Shown piece by piece: positions 16,490 to 28,163 of a DNA stretch of 46,966 bases. The DNA is from Erysipelotrichaceae bacterium (GTDB taxonomy: Bacteria > Bacillota_I > Bacilli_A > Erysipelotrichales > Erysipelotrichaceae), in assembly GCA_030528645.1 (NCBI GenBank), contig JAUMYM010000010.1:1-46966 (forward strand), given 5' to 3'. Position numbers and translations under genes: made by a program. Within the stretch, counting starts at the first letter, position 1; each line of letters begins with the position of its first letter. The notes under the pieces were generated by a model. The model was not told where the DNA came from. It searched no databases and saw nothing but the letters and a program-made list of their open reading frames with translations.

Positions 16490-17839
16490 ATGCAAAAAGT
16501 AGATAATCTCATTATAGGATTTGGAAAAGCAGGAAAAACACTAGCTGTTTATTTGGGAAAACAAGGACAAAAAACCGTTTTAGTAGAACGTTCTAACACC
16601 ATGTATGGAGGAACTTGTATCAATGTTGGATGTATTCCTTCTAAAAAACTGTCCCTCAATGCTCATCGCAAACAATTTAACCAAGAAGCACAAGGCACTT
16701 ATTACTTACAATCTGTAACAGAAAAAAAGAACTTAGTATCGTTATTAAACAAAGCCAATTACAATAAACTAGATGCTGTAAAACAGGTTGAAATTGTAGA
16801 TGGCACAGCTAGTTTTCTAGATGAACATACAATTCTTGTAACTCATAATAATGAAGAAAAAATATTTAAAGCTGACCGTATTTTTATCAATACAGGCTCA
16901 ACACCATTTATTCCTAAAATTGAAGGATTAACGATTTCAAATCACATCTTAACAAGTGATGAATTGATGGATTTAGAAGTATTACCAAAAAAACTAACCA
17001 TCATTGGTGGAGGTTTTATCGGATTAGAATTTGCAAAAACGTATGCGGAATATGGTAGTCAAGTAACTATTTTAGATACTGCTTCGAAATTTTTAGAACG
17101 TGAAGATGAAGATGTAGCTTCAGAGGTGTTGAAAAGTTTACAAGCACTTGGAATCACTTTGATTTTAGATGCTAAAGTCTTACACGTAGAAGAAGCAGAA
17201 ACAACTACAATTACGTATGAAGTAAATGATGAAAAATTACAAATACAACAAGATTATATTTTAGTCTCAACAGGAAGAAGACCAAATATCAAAGCTTTAA
17301 ATCTTGAAAATGCCGGAGTAACCCTTACAGAAAGAGGAAGCATTGCCGTCAATGAATTTCTTCAAACAAATAAAGAGCATATCTTCGCTATGGGTGATGT
17401 GAATGGAGGCTTAAACTTTACTTATATTTCTTTAGATGACTTTAGAATTGTACGTAATTTCTTACAAGGAAATACTTCTTATTCTACAAAAGATAGAGCC
17501 GTTATTCCTACTTCAGTCTTCTTAAATCCAACACTATCAAAAGTAGGATTAACAGAAAAAGAGGCTTTAAGCAAAGGATATGATATTCAAGTATTTAAGT
17601 TACCAGTAAGTATGATCCCGAAAGCAAAAATCATTGGCAATCAAACTGGACTATACAAAGCTATTGTAGATCGTAAAACAAACAAAATCTTAGGAGCTAC
17701 CATCTTTGCCGAAGAATCACATGAAGTTATTAATATTATCGCTACAGCCATGAAACTGAATGCTGATTACACGGTATTAAAAGAACAAATCTTTACACAC
17801 CCTACGATGGCAGAAGCCTTAAATGATTTATTTCAATAA
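16490..17839 (+). CDS. Pyridine nucleotide-disulfide oxidoreductase, class I (RclA/mercuric reductase-like)
   Basis: Flavoprotein of 449 residues: FAD site LIIGFGKAGKTLAVYL, redox disulfide GGTCINVGCIPSKK (C43, C48), NAD(P)H site IIGGGFIGLEFAKTYAEYG, second FAD contact HIFAMGDVNGG, and the dimerisation-domain His/Glu pair in FTHPTMAEALND. Glutathione reductase-like fold with no N-terminal metal-binding domain, closest in outline to the RclA/YkgC group implicated in reactive chlorine and copper resistance; a dihydrolipoamide or mercuric reductase is excluded by the missing partner genes and missing C-terminal Cys pair. I start at the second ATG (16490), 7 nt after AAAGGA, since the ATG at 16484 lies only one base from it. 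Single-gene unit with terminator. Confidence 0.85.
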   Translation: MQKVDNLIIGFGKAGKTLAVYLGKQGQKTVLVERSNTMYGGTCINVGCIPSKKLSLNAHRKQFNQEAQGTYYLQSVTEKKNLVSLLNKANYNKLDAVKQVEIVDGTASFLDEHTILVTHNNEEKIFKADRIFINTGSTPFIPKIEGLTISNHILTSDELMDLEVLPKKLTIIGGGFIGLEFAKTYAEYGSQVTILDTASKFLEREDEDVASEVLKSLQALGITLILDAKVLHVEEAETTTITYEVNDEKLQIQQDYILVSTGRRPNIKALNLENAGVTLTERGSIAVNEFLQTNKEHIFAMGDVNGGLNFTYISLDDFRIVRNFLQGNTSYSTKDRAVIPTSVFLNPTLSKVGLTEKEALSKGYDIQVFKLPVSMIPKAKIIGNQTGLYKAIVDRKTNKILGATIFAEESHEVINIIATAMKLNADYTVLKEQIFTHPTMAEALNDLFQ

Positions 17840-17848
17840 AGAATAACA

Positions 17849-17884
17849 AAAAAGACATTTGTTCAACAGAACAGATGTCTTTTT
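17849..17884. terminator. Bidirectional terminator between convergent genes
   Basis: AAAAAGACAT-T-TGTTC (from 17849) pairs with GAACA-G-ATGTCTTTTT (to 17884) with one T/G wobble, loop AACA. A and T tracts flank both sides. Confidence 0.8.
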
Positions 17885-19073
17885 AATCATTTAGAAGATA
17901 GATGTTCTCTTTATCAAAACAAATACCTGATGTGTAGTTATAAATTCGTATCATATCTTCCATTTTTTCAACAAAAATATATGTATTAGGATTACTGATA
18001 TTAGCAAATTCTAGAATAATATTTCTTTCCTTATTTATTACTCCTTCTTGAAGTTTATCCCCACTATTTTGCAAGAAATCATCAACTACACCATCTTTTA
18101 CTACGGGTATTTTACCAATAAAATTACCAACAAATTGCCCTGCTTTACCAAGATTTTTCATCACTTTTAAATCCAAAGCTGAACTACTCATTTTCTCCAA
18201 ATAAATTGAGCACTTACTGAATAAATCTCGATATGTGGAAGAAAAAATCTTAATTTCATCTTTTATCCCCAAAATATATTCTTCCGAAAAGTTACCACTT
18301 AGCATAATTTCAACCATTGAGGCAAAAGAATATGTATATAGAGAAAGTCTATAATATTTAAAATTCTTTTCCAGTTCTTTAAATGAAGAATTTAATTTTC
18401 CTTCATTTACAATCCATTTATTTTGTTTTATGGCCTCATTAACCTTTTTTTGATACATATTCATATTTTTTCTTGCAGTTCTTTGAATATCTAAAACCAT
18501 CTTATGATTACTTGTAATAAAATGCTCATTTTCCAAATTAAATTTATATTTGTTCACTAAATTCATTAAAGTTTCTAAGTCTGCTTCAATTTCAGATTCT
18601 TTTTCCATTTCTAAGAAAGACAGAATTTCTTTTTGTAATTCTGCTATTTCCTCAACTTTTACAGAAATAGAATATAATGTGGCTGCCATCATAACCGTTG
18701 TAGGACTTATTGGAAGATCACATTTGGGCATTAAACTAGATGGTTCAACAGATTGTAATTGAGCATAAACTGACGTTCCATTTGCTTTTTTTAAAAATGT
18801 CCAAAAATTTCCTTGTTTACGAATTTTTAATGTGTCTCCAAAATCAAAGTTTGCGATACGGTATAGCCCGTCAAATGAACTTGTATCTTTATCCATCACT
18901 TTGTTTACTGTTGGAACGATTGATGAAACTAATGATCCAAGTGACGATAATTCTGTAATTGGTATACTTAAAGCATTTCCAATCTCAATATTTTGTCGTG
19001 CATCAAAAATAATACCTTCTGTAATTTCTTGTAAATTCATTTCTTTATAAATGCTTTTTATTTCATTTGACAT
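17883..19073 (-). CDS. Unrecognised 396-aa protein with central helical region
   Basis: No family recognised. The N-terminal third carries an ordered beta-rich stretch (FDFGDTLKIRKQGNFWTFLKKANGT) and the hydrophobic PTTVMMAATLYSISV. Residues about 135-300 are strongly helical, Glu/Lys-rich and probably coiled coil. Residues ~312-335 form a Gly-rich amphipathic stretch (LGKAGQFVGNFIGKIPVV). The C-terminus is again beta-rich. There is no signal peptide. It has a strong AAGGAGGAATT ribosome site and its own unit between convergent and downstream genes. Helical-bundle plus amphipathic segments recall membrane-active or defence-type proteins, but nothing proves this. Confidence 0.7.
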   Translation of the reverse strand: MSNEIKSIYKEMNLQEITEGIIFDARQNIEIGNALSIPITELSSLGSLVSSIVPTVNKVMDKDTSSFDGLYRIANFDFGDTLKIRKQGNFWTFLKKANGTSVYAQLQSVEPSSLMPKCDLPISPTTVMMAATLYSISVKVEEIAELQKEILSFLEMEKESEIEADLETLMNLVNKYKFNLENEHFITSNHKMVLDIQRTARKNMNMYQKKVNEAIKQNKWIVNEGKLNSSFKELEKNFKYYRLSLYTYSFASMVEIMLSGNFSEEYILGIKDEIKIFSSTYRDLFSKCSIYLEKMSSSALDLKVMKNLGKAGQFVGNFIGKIPVVKDGVVDDFLQNSGDKLQEGVINKERNIILEFANISNPNTYIFVEKMEDMIRIYNYTSGICFDKENIYLLND

Positions 19074-19134
19074 TTTAATTCCTCCTTATTCATATTAACA
19101 AAAAAGATAAATATTTTTAAAATTATATATTGTT

Positions 19135-20463
19135 TCAATTATTTAATTGATTAATTCTTTGCAACAACACCACCGTCTCCACGTGGCTTGTAAATGGAAA
19201 CATATCCACAGGCTGTACATCTTCTACCTTGTAGTTTAACTCTTCAAAGACTTTGCAATCTCTTGCAAGTGTTGAAGGATCACAAGAAACATACACCACC
19301 TTTTTTGGCTTCATAGCGACAACAGTATCAATCGCCTCTTTCGATAATCCCTTACGTGGTGGATCAACTACCACAATATCAATTTTATCTTTCTTAAGTA
19401 ACTCTTTACTTACTACTCCGGCATCTCCACATAAAAACTCAATATTTTCAATACCATTCATCTTGGCATTGTACTTTGCATCTTTCACCGCATCTTCTAC
19501 GATTTCAATTCCATATACATACTTTGCCTTCAATGCCAGAAACATCCCTATCGTACCTGTTCCACAATATAAATCAACACATACATCATGATTACTAACA
19601 TTACACTGCTTAATAGCTTGACGATATAATTTGACTGTCTGTAGCGGATTAATTTGATAAAAAGATTTACTTGATATTTTAAACTTTAACCCATCCAATT
19701 CATCAATAATATAATCTTGATTCCATAATAGTTTTTCTTCTTCTCCCATAATGACATTATCTTTACGCGGATTAATATTTAATATTACTGACTTAATTTC
19801 TTTAAATTGTTTTGTTATTGAATCTATTATCTTCTCTAAATGAATTTCTTCTTTTACAATAAAAACAAGCATAATTTCATTAGTTGTAAATCCATGTTTA
19901 ATCAAGATATGCTTTATTTTTCTACTTTCCCTAAATTCCTTTAGCAGTTCTTTTAAGTATTGGATAATCGCATTGGATAAATCACTTTGTACCATACAGT
20001 AATCAAAAGAAACAATGTCATTACTATGATTACGATAAAATCCCATCCTTAATTCCTCTTCATACTGTAGTGGAACTTGGACCTTATTACGATACTTATA
20101 TGGCTCTTCCATACCAATAACATCTTTAACCTCAACATCCATTTTCCCAATGGTTCTAAAGCAATCCTGAACTCGTTTTTTCTTTAAAAACAATTGATAT
20201 TCATAACGAATATGTCCGTATTGACAACCCCCACATTTTCCATTTACACTGCATAAAGGAACAATACGATACTCAGAGGCTTGTTTTAACTCTATAACTT
20301 TACCAAAAGCATAATTCTTTTTTACAGATAGAATTTTTACCAGTGCGACTTCTCCTATTAATAAATCTTTTACATATACAGTAAAAGTGCCTTCTTTACA
20401 AACTCCAAAGGCATCATAGGTAACATCTATACACTCTAATAATAATTCTTCATTCTTTTTCAT
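19135..20463 (-). CDS. rlmD: 23S rRNA (uracil-5-)-methyltransferase, RumA/RlmD family
   Basis: A 442-residue SAM-dependent methyltransferase. An N-terminal TRAM domain (LLLECIDVTYDAFGVC...EVALVKILSVKKNYAFGKV) is followed by the iron-sulfur cluster region CSVNGKCGGCQYGH. The C-terminal catalytic domain has VDLYCGTGTIGMFLALKA (SAM site), VVDPPRKGL, and the catalytic nucleophile in YVSCDPSTLARDC. It makes m5U in 23S rRNA; in Bacillota one enzyme (RlmCD) often modifies two sites, so the exact U is open. I choose ATG at 20463; the frame also opens at a TTG at 20478. There is no Shine-Dalgarno sequence, and a -10 box ends 6 nt before ATG, suggesting leaderless mRNA. Confidence 0.9.
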   Translation of the reverse strand: MKKNEELLLECIDVTYDAFGVCKEGTFTVYVKDLLIGEVALVKILSVKKNYAFGKVIELKQASEYRIVPLCSVNGKCGGCQYGHIRYEYQLFLKKKRVQDCFRTIGKMDVEVKDVIGMEEPYKYRNKVQVPLQYEEELRMGFYRNHSNDIVSFDYCMVQSDLSNAIIQYLKELLKEFRESRKIKHILIKHGFTTNEIMLVFIVKEEIHLEKIIDSITKQFKEIKSVILNINPRKDNVIMGEEEKLLWNQDYIIDELDGLKFKISSKSFYQINPLQTVKLYRQAIKQCNVSNHDVCVDLYCGTGTIGMFLALKAKYVYGIEIVEDAVKDAKYNAKMNGIENIEFLCGDAGVVSKELLKKDKIDIVVVDPPRKGLSKEAIDTVVAMKPKKVVYVSCDPSTLARDCKVFEELNYKVEDVQPVDMFPFTSHVETVVLLQRINQLNN

Positions 20464-20469
20464 ACTTGT

Positions 20470-20475
20470 ATTATA
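20470..20475 (-). promoter_or_regulatory. -10 box placing transcription start at the rlmD start codon
   Basis: Minus-strand TATAAT (20470-20475) lies 6 nt before the ATG; a 17-bp spacer would put the -35 at TTCAAT inside the preceding terminator stem. Weak -35; the exact geometry is inference. Confidence 0.4.
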
Positions 20476-20478
20476 CAA

Positions 20479-20507
20479 AAATAAAACTTCAGATTGAAGT
20501 TTTATTT
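20479..20507 (-). terminator. Terminator after the membrane protein gene downstream of gatB
   Basis: Perfect 13-bp stem AAATAAAACTTCA (20479-20491) / TGAAGTTTTATTT (20495-20507), loop of 3. It ends the gatB-side transcription unit 10 nt past the stop at 20517 and sits directly upstream of rlmD. Confidence 0.75.
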
Positions 20508-20516
20508 CTTATTTCC

Positions 20517-21182
20517 TTATGGATTTGTTGTGGTAGACTCTTCAGTCTCTTGTCCTTGTACTTCTAAGTCCGTAGGCTCTGTTGCTTTTTGTTTCTTCTT
20601 GTTTTCACGCTCTATAACATCATCACGTAATTGTTGTGCTAATTCTGGATCTAAGGCTTTCGATACAACTTGTGAATGTTCTTTTTCCATACTAGAATTC
20701 TTATTTGTAATAACATAAATGAAGTTTTCTTCTGTATTTTTATCTTGGTTATAAGCATGAATTTCTATGTCATACATTTCTTTTCCATCATGCTGTGTAA
20801 AATATGTATTGACATCCAAGATACTTATAACATCTTGATATGCACTTTTCGACATATCCATTACTTGTTGTTCACTACTTGTATCACTAACATCGACATA
20901 TACTCGTAATGTAGCTGTTTTAAGACTTACATCGACACTATCTACATTACTTTGACCTTTAATTTTTGTTGATATTTCTTTTAACTGCTCGCTTGTAATC
21001 GCAGGATTTAAATCATTTTTAAAACGATCACCTAAAATAGGTTTCCCTGTAGACATAGATGCTTGAATTAAAATAACTCCTAAGATAATAAAAGGTATCA
21101 ATATAATTAAAATACCAACGAAGATAAAGATACGCACTTTACTTCTTCGCATTTTTGGTTTACTTTTTTTCGTTTGCGACAT
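20517..21182 (-). CDS. Single-pass membrane protein of unknown function
   Basis: A 221-residue protein with a very basic cytoplasmic head (16 residues rich in Lys/Arg), one membrane helix (about 17-43, IFIFVGILIILIPFIILGVI), and an extracellular part of ~175 residues ending in a Lys/Glu/Thr-rich, probably disordered tail. The middle (SNVDSVDVSLKTATLRVYVDV) is a predicted alpha/beta domain I do not recognise. It lies 54 nt after gatB with a GGGAGTGA ribosome site and may share the gat transcript, which ends at the terminator after it. No function can be assigned. Confidence 0.75.
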   Translation of the reverse strand: MSQTKKSKPKMRRSKVRIFIFVGILIILIPFIILGVILIQASMSTGKPILGDRFKNDLNPAITSEQLKEISTKIKGQSNVDSVDVSLKTATLRVYVDVSDTSSEQQVMDMSKSAYQDVISILDVNTYFTQHDGKEMYDIEIHAYNQDKNTEENFIYVITNKNSSMEKEHSQVVSKALDPELAQQLRDDVIERENKKKQKATEPTDLEVQGQETEESTTTNP

Positions 21183-21236
21183 ATCATCACTCCCAACACT
21201 ATTATTCTATCAAGATTTCAATCATTTTAAAAGTAG

Positions 21237-22661
21237 TTATCGCTTAGCAATTTCTTGTAAGACAAGTGCATTTGTCATAGCCGGATTTGCTTGCCCTTTA
21301 CTTTTCTTCATCACTTGACCAACTAAAAAGCCAATCGCACGATCTTTACCATTTTTATAATCCGTAATCGACTGTTGATTTTCATCTAACACTTCATTAA
21401 TCATGGCTAAAATACTTGCTTCATCACTTACTTGTTTCATACCTTTTTCTTTTACAATGACTTTCGGATCTTTTCCTTGAGCCATTAGTTCAAACACTTC
21501 TTTCGCTTGTTTTCCGGATATCGTCTTATCTTCAATCATATTAACCAACTTAGCTAATGAAACACTTGGTATGCAAGTTGTCTGAATGGTTAAATTATTC
21601 TTTGACAATATGGCTTGTAAATCACCAATTACCCAGTTTGCCGCAAGCTTAGGATTCGTACAAGTCTTCATTACTTCTTGATAATATTCACCTAATTCTT
21701 TATTATCAATCAATAGCATCGCATCATATTCACTTAAGCCATAATCCTTCATAAAACGTTCTTTACGAGCATTCGGTAATTCACCTAAATGATTTGTAAT
21801 TTCTTCAATCCATTTAGGATCTAACTGTATTGGTAAAATATTTGGTTCAGGAAAGAATTTATAATCCACAGAACCCTCTTTTTTACGCATTAACACAGTT
21901 GTTTTAGTTGCCTCATCATAACGTCTGGTAGCCTGTTCAATTACTCCACCTGCATTTAAAATATCCTTTTGACGCTTAATTTCATAATCAATCGCTTTTT
22001 CAACATTACTAATAGAATTCAAGTTCTTAATTTCATTTTTAACTCCAAAAACACTAGATCCTTTTGGCTTTAATGAAACATTTACATCACAACGAAGCGA
22101 TCCTTCTTCCATCTTTACATCACTAACACCAAGATAATATAATGTTTGTCTTAATGCCTCTACATAAGCAGCAGCTTCTTTCCCACTTGTCATATCCGGC
22201 TCTGATACAATTTCTATTAATGGAGTTCCTGCACGATTATAATCAATTAAAGTAACTTCATCTAAATGATATTGTTTCGCTGTATCTTCTTCCATATGAA
22301 TACGATTAATTCCGATGCGCTTACTTTGTCCATCTACATGAATAGTTATATATCCATGTCTTCCTAATGGATGAAACTGTTGTGTAATTTGAAAACCCTT
22401 AGGTAGATCTGAATAATAATAATTTTTACGATCAAACTTCACTAAAGAATCAATTTGTAAATGCAATGCAATACAAGCTTGAAGTGCCTTTTTAACAGCC
22501 TCTTTATTCACCGTTGGAAGTGTTCCAGGATGTCCTAAATCAATTTCATTTACACAAGTATTGGCTTGTTTTCCAAAAGAAGTTAAACCAGCTGAAAACA
22601 TCTTAGATTTTGTTTTTAATTCACAGTGAATTTCAATCCCAATCACTACATCGTATTCCAT
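21237..22661 (-). CDS. gatB: Aspartyl/glutamyl-tRNA(Asn/Gln) amidotransferase subunit B
   Basis: A 474-residue tRNA-binding and kinase subunit of GatCAB. It begins EYDVVIGIEIHCELKTKSKMF, and shows DLGHPGTLPTVN, KFDRKNYYYSDLPKGFQITQ, GINRIHMEEDTAKQ, DYNRAGTPLIEIVSEPD and VKNEIKNLNS, all family hallmarks, plus the C-terminal YqeY-like domain. It phosphorylates mischarged Glu-tRNA(Gln) (or Asp-tRNA(Asn)) for amidation, which implies the organism lacks a full set of direct glutaminyl/asparaginyl charging enzymes. The ATG overlaps the gatA stop by one base. Confidence 0.97.
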   Translation of the reverse strand: MEYDVVIGIEIHCELKTKSKMFSAGLTSFGKQANTCVNEIDLGHPGTLPTVNKEAVKKALQACIALHLQIDSLVKFDRKNYYYSDLPKGFQITQQFHPLGRHGYITIHVDGQSKRIGINRIHMEEDTAKQYHLDEVTLIDYNRAGTPLIEIVSEPDMTSGKEAAAYVEALRQTLYYLGVSDVKMEEGSLRCDVNVSLKPKGSSVFGVKNEIKNLNSISNVEKAIDYEIKRQKDILNAGGVIEQATRRYDEATKTTVLMRKKEGSVDYKFFPEPNILPIQLDPKWIEEITNHLGELPNARKERFMKDYGLSEYDAMLLIDNKELGEYYQEVMKTCTNPKLAANWVIGDLQAILSKNNLTIQTTCIPSVSLAKLVNMIEDKTISGKQAKEVFELMAQGKDPKVIVKEKGMKQVSDEASILAMINEVLDENQQSITDYKNGKDRAIGFLVGQVMKKSKGQANPAMTNALVLQEIAKR

Positions 22662-24070
22662 TATTTAACCTCCATATAAGTATCTTTTAAGCCTGTAATC
22701 TCTTCAATCACACTTCCTATTGAAAACATATCCACTTCTTTAAACGCATTTGCCGTAATATTAACTCCTACCGGTAAATGTTGATGAATATATCCCATTG
22801 GTAATGTCATAGAAGGATAACCAGAGAAGTTTGCAAAAACCATGTGATTTTCTGCCACCAAATCTTCTTCGACATGTTTGGCTAGTACATCTTCCATCTT
22901 AGGAGCAGCATCATTACTCGCAGGAGCAATCAAAACATCAGCATCCTTTAAGTAGCTTGCAACTTCTTCAACAATCATACGACGTACACGTTGTGCTTGT
23001 TTTAAATATTTCTCTTGATTCTCTTCAAATAATGCATAAGAACCAATTACAAAACGTTTACGTATACTACTACTTAATCCTTGACTACGTGTATTACACA
23101 TAATTTCAAACGTATCACTACCTTCTTGTTTATTTCCAAAACGAATTCCATCCAGGTTAGAATGATTCGCTGTAGCTTCACAATTCGCAATCACATGATA
23201 CGTAGGTAAAATAGCCTTCATTAATTCTTCATTAAAGGTTACTTCTTTAACAATAGCACCTTTCTCCTTTAATCCATCAATAACACGTTGAAATAATACA
23301 AGTGTTTCTTCATTATTCATGTGATTCAAAACATTTTTAAAGACAATCACTTTTTTACCTGTAATGTCGCTATTTATTAATTTAGAATACTCAGGTACTT
23401 CTCTTTGACTGCTTGTAGCATCCATTGGATCACAACCGGCTAATACCTCAAGTGCAAGGGCTGCATCCTTAACATTTCTTGTAAAATAACCAACATGATC
23501 TAAACTTGATGCATAAGGAATAATACCATAACGAGAAATACGCCCATAAGTAGGCTTAACTCCAACAACACCACAAAACGAAGCCGGCTTACGAATAGAA
23601 TCCCCGGTATCACTACCAATCGCCAAAGGCACCACACCACTTGCCACAATCGCTGCAGAACCACCACTTGACCCTCCTGAAATTCTTGTTACATCATAAG
23701 GATTATACACAGGACCTGTTGCCGCTGATAGGTTTGTTCCACCCATTGCAAGTTCATCCATGCTGGTTTTGGCAATTATCACAGCTCCAGCATCTTTTAA
23801 TTTTTTTACAATTGTTGCATCATATACAGGAATGTAATTTTCTAAAATCTTACTTGATGCGGTTGTTTTAATCCCTTTCGTATTGACATTATCCTTTAAA
23901 GCAACAGGAATCCCTTTTAATTTACCATCTTTTACTTCTTCTAATTGTTTACAAGGGTCAATAAACGTTACCACTGCATTTATATTAGGCTGTACCTTTA
24001 ATGCCAATTCATACGCATCTACAACATGCTTTTGATAATTTCCATCTTTTAACATTTCTATGATATTCAT
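22661..24070 (-). CDS. gatA: Aspartyl/glutamyl-tRNA(Asn/Gln) amidotransferase subunit A
   Basis: A 469-residue amidase that frees ammonia from glutamine for GatB. The amidase signature Ser-cisSer-Lys is present: K59 (VALKDN), S134 (GGSSGGSAA) and S158. The loop around the nucleophile reads [12 protein letters not shown] rather than the common DTGGSIRQPA; the Gly-to-Asp change sits beside the nucleophile. I recall a similar form in Mollicutes relatives, so it may be lineage-specific rather than damaging. Both ends overlap its neighbours by one base, showing tight coupling in gatCAB. Confidence 0.97.
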   Translation of the reverse strand: MNIIEMLKDGNYQKHVVDAYELALKVQPNINAVVTFIDPCKQLEEVKDGKLKGIPVALKDNVNTKGIKTTASSKILENYIPVYDATIVKKLKDAGAVIIAKTSMDELAMGGTNLSAATGPVYNPYDVTRISGGSSGGSAAIVASGVVPLAIGSDTGDSIRKPASFCGVVGVKPTYGRISRYGIIPYASSLDHVGYFTRNVKDAALALEVLAGCDPMDATSSQREVPEYSKLINSDITGKKVIVFKNVLNHMNNEETLVLFQRVIDGLKEKGAIVKEVTFNEELMKAILPTYHVIANCEATANHSNLDGIRFGNKQEGSDTFEIMCNTRSQGLSSSIRKRFVIGSYALFEENQEKYLKQAQRVRRMIVEEVASYLKDADVLIAPASNDAAPKMEDVLAKHVEEDLVAENHMVFANFSGYPSMTLPMGYIHQHLPVGVNITANAFKEVDMFSIGSVIEEITGLKDTYMEVK

Positions 24071-24366
24071 TATTTCACCACCTTAGGAACTACAAAATGT
24101 CCTTGTTGACTATTTGAAACATTACTTAAAGCCTCTTGCTGAGTAATCACATGGATTAATTCATCCTCTCTTAAATACGTAACAGGCTCTTCAAAAGGAT
24201 AAATCATTTCTTCAACACCAGTGGTATCAATCGAAGCTAAGTGCACTAACAAATGATTAAACTCTTCAAATTCTTGAACCATTTCACTTGCTTCTTGATC
24301 ATTTAATTCAAACATTAACTGCTTCGCTAACTTTTTAAAATACAATGCATCTTTATTATCCATCAT
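24070..24366 (-). CDS. gatC: Aspartyl/glutamyl-tRNA(Asn/Gln) amidotransferase subunit C
   Basis: A 98-residue stabilising subunit that wraps around GatA and GatB. YFKKLAKQLMFELNDQEASEMVQEFEEF is the family's N-terminal helical part and EEMIYPFEEPVTYLREDE the conserved proline-containing strap. It starts 7 nt after camS with an AGGAG site before tandem ATGs. Confidence 0.93.
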   Translation of the reverse strand: MMDNKDALYFKKLAKQLMFELNDQEASEMVQEFEEFNHLLVHLASIDTTGVEEMIYPFEEPVTYLREDELIHVITQQEALSNVSNSQQGHFVVPKVVK

Positions 24367-24373
24367 TATTCTC

Positions 24374-27437
<3,064 letters not shown>

Positions 27438-27485
27438 TTATACCATATTTTAAGATTTATCTTATAATAGAACTAAGGAGGATTT

Positions 27486-28163
27486 ATGAAAACAATTGTA
27501 ATTACAGGTAGCAGTGATGGCATTGGAAAAGCCTTAGTACATCAACTATATAAAGACTATAAAATTATTGCCTTAGGTCGTAATGTAGAAAAGATGAAAA
27601 AGTTAAAAGAAGAATGTCCGTTGATTATTGATTACACATTTGATCTAACCAATCAACAAGAATTATATCAATGTATTCAAACGATTAAAGAACAACATAA
27701 AGTAGATATTTTAATCAACAATGCCGGAGCAAATGTTAAAAAAGAAATGGTTATACACCAAAATATTGATGAATTTAACTATATGATGCAGCTAAACTGC
27801 ATTAGTCCACTTATTTTAATGCAAGAATTTGCCAAAGAAATGATACAAAATAAAAAAGGACATATCATTAATGTCCTTAGCACATGCTGTTTATTTGATA
27901 ATGTAACAATGTCCGGATATACCGCAAGTAAAAAAGCCTTTGAAGCATTCTCAAAAGCCTTAACAAAAGAAATCAAAGAATATAACGTTTTTGTTACAAA
28001 CATCTATCCAGGAGGTACCAACACTAACTTTAGAGCCATAGAACGATTGGATTATCTTAATCCAACAACAGTCGCAAAGGCAATTCAAAATGTTCTTGAA
28101 ATGCCAAATGATGGCTGTATTCAAGATTTAGTTCTAAGACCTCTTGTAGAAAACAACTATTAA
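27486..28163 (+). CDS. Short-chain dehydrogenase/reductase
   Basis: A 225-residue NAD(P)-dependent oxidoreductase. TGSSDGIGKAL (cofactor site, TGxxxGIG), DILINNAGAN, VLSTCC with the catalytic serine, and YTASKKAF with catalytic Tyr/Lys are all visible. The substrate is unknown; SDR enzymes without further domains cover many alcohols and keto groups. A strong AAGGAGGA site precedes ATG. It is divergent from ligA and convergent with the AraC-type regulator, whose stop codon abuts this stop with no room for a dedicated terminator. Confidence 0.87.
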   Translation: MKTIVITGSSDGIGKALVHQLYKDYKIIALGRNVEKMKKLKEECPLIIDYTFDLTNQQELYQCIQTIKEQHKVDILINNAGANVKKEMVIHQNIDEFNYMMQLNCISPLILMQEFAKEMIQNKKGHIINVLSTCCLFDNVTMSGYTASKKAFEAFSKALTKEIKEYNVFVTNIYPGGTNTNFRAIERLDYLNPTTVAKAIQNVLEMPNDGCIQDLVLRPLVENNY

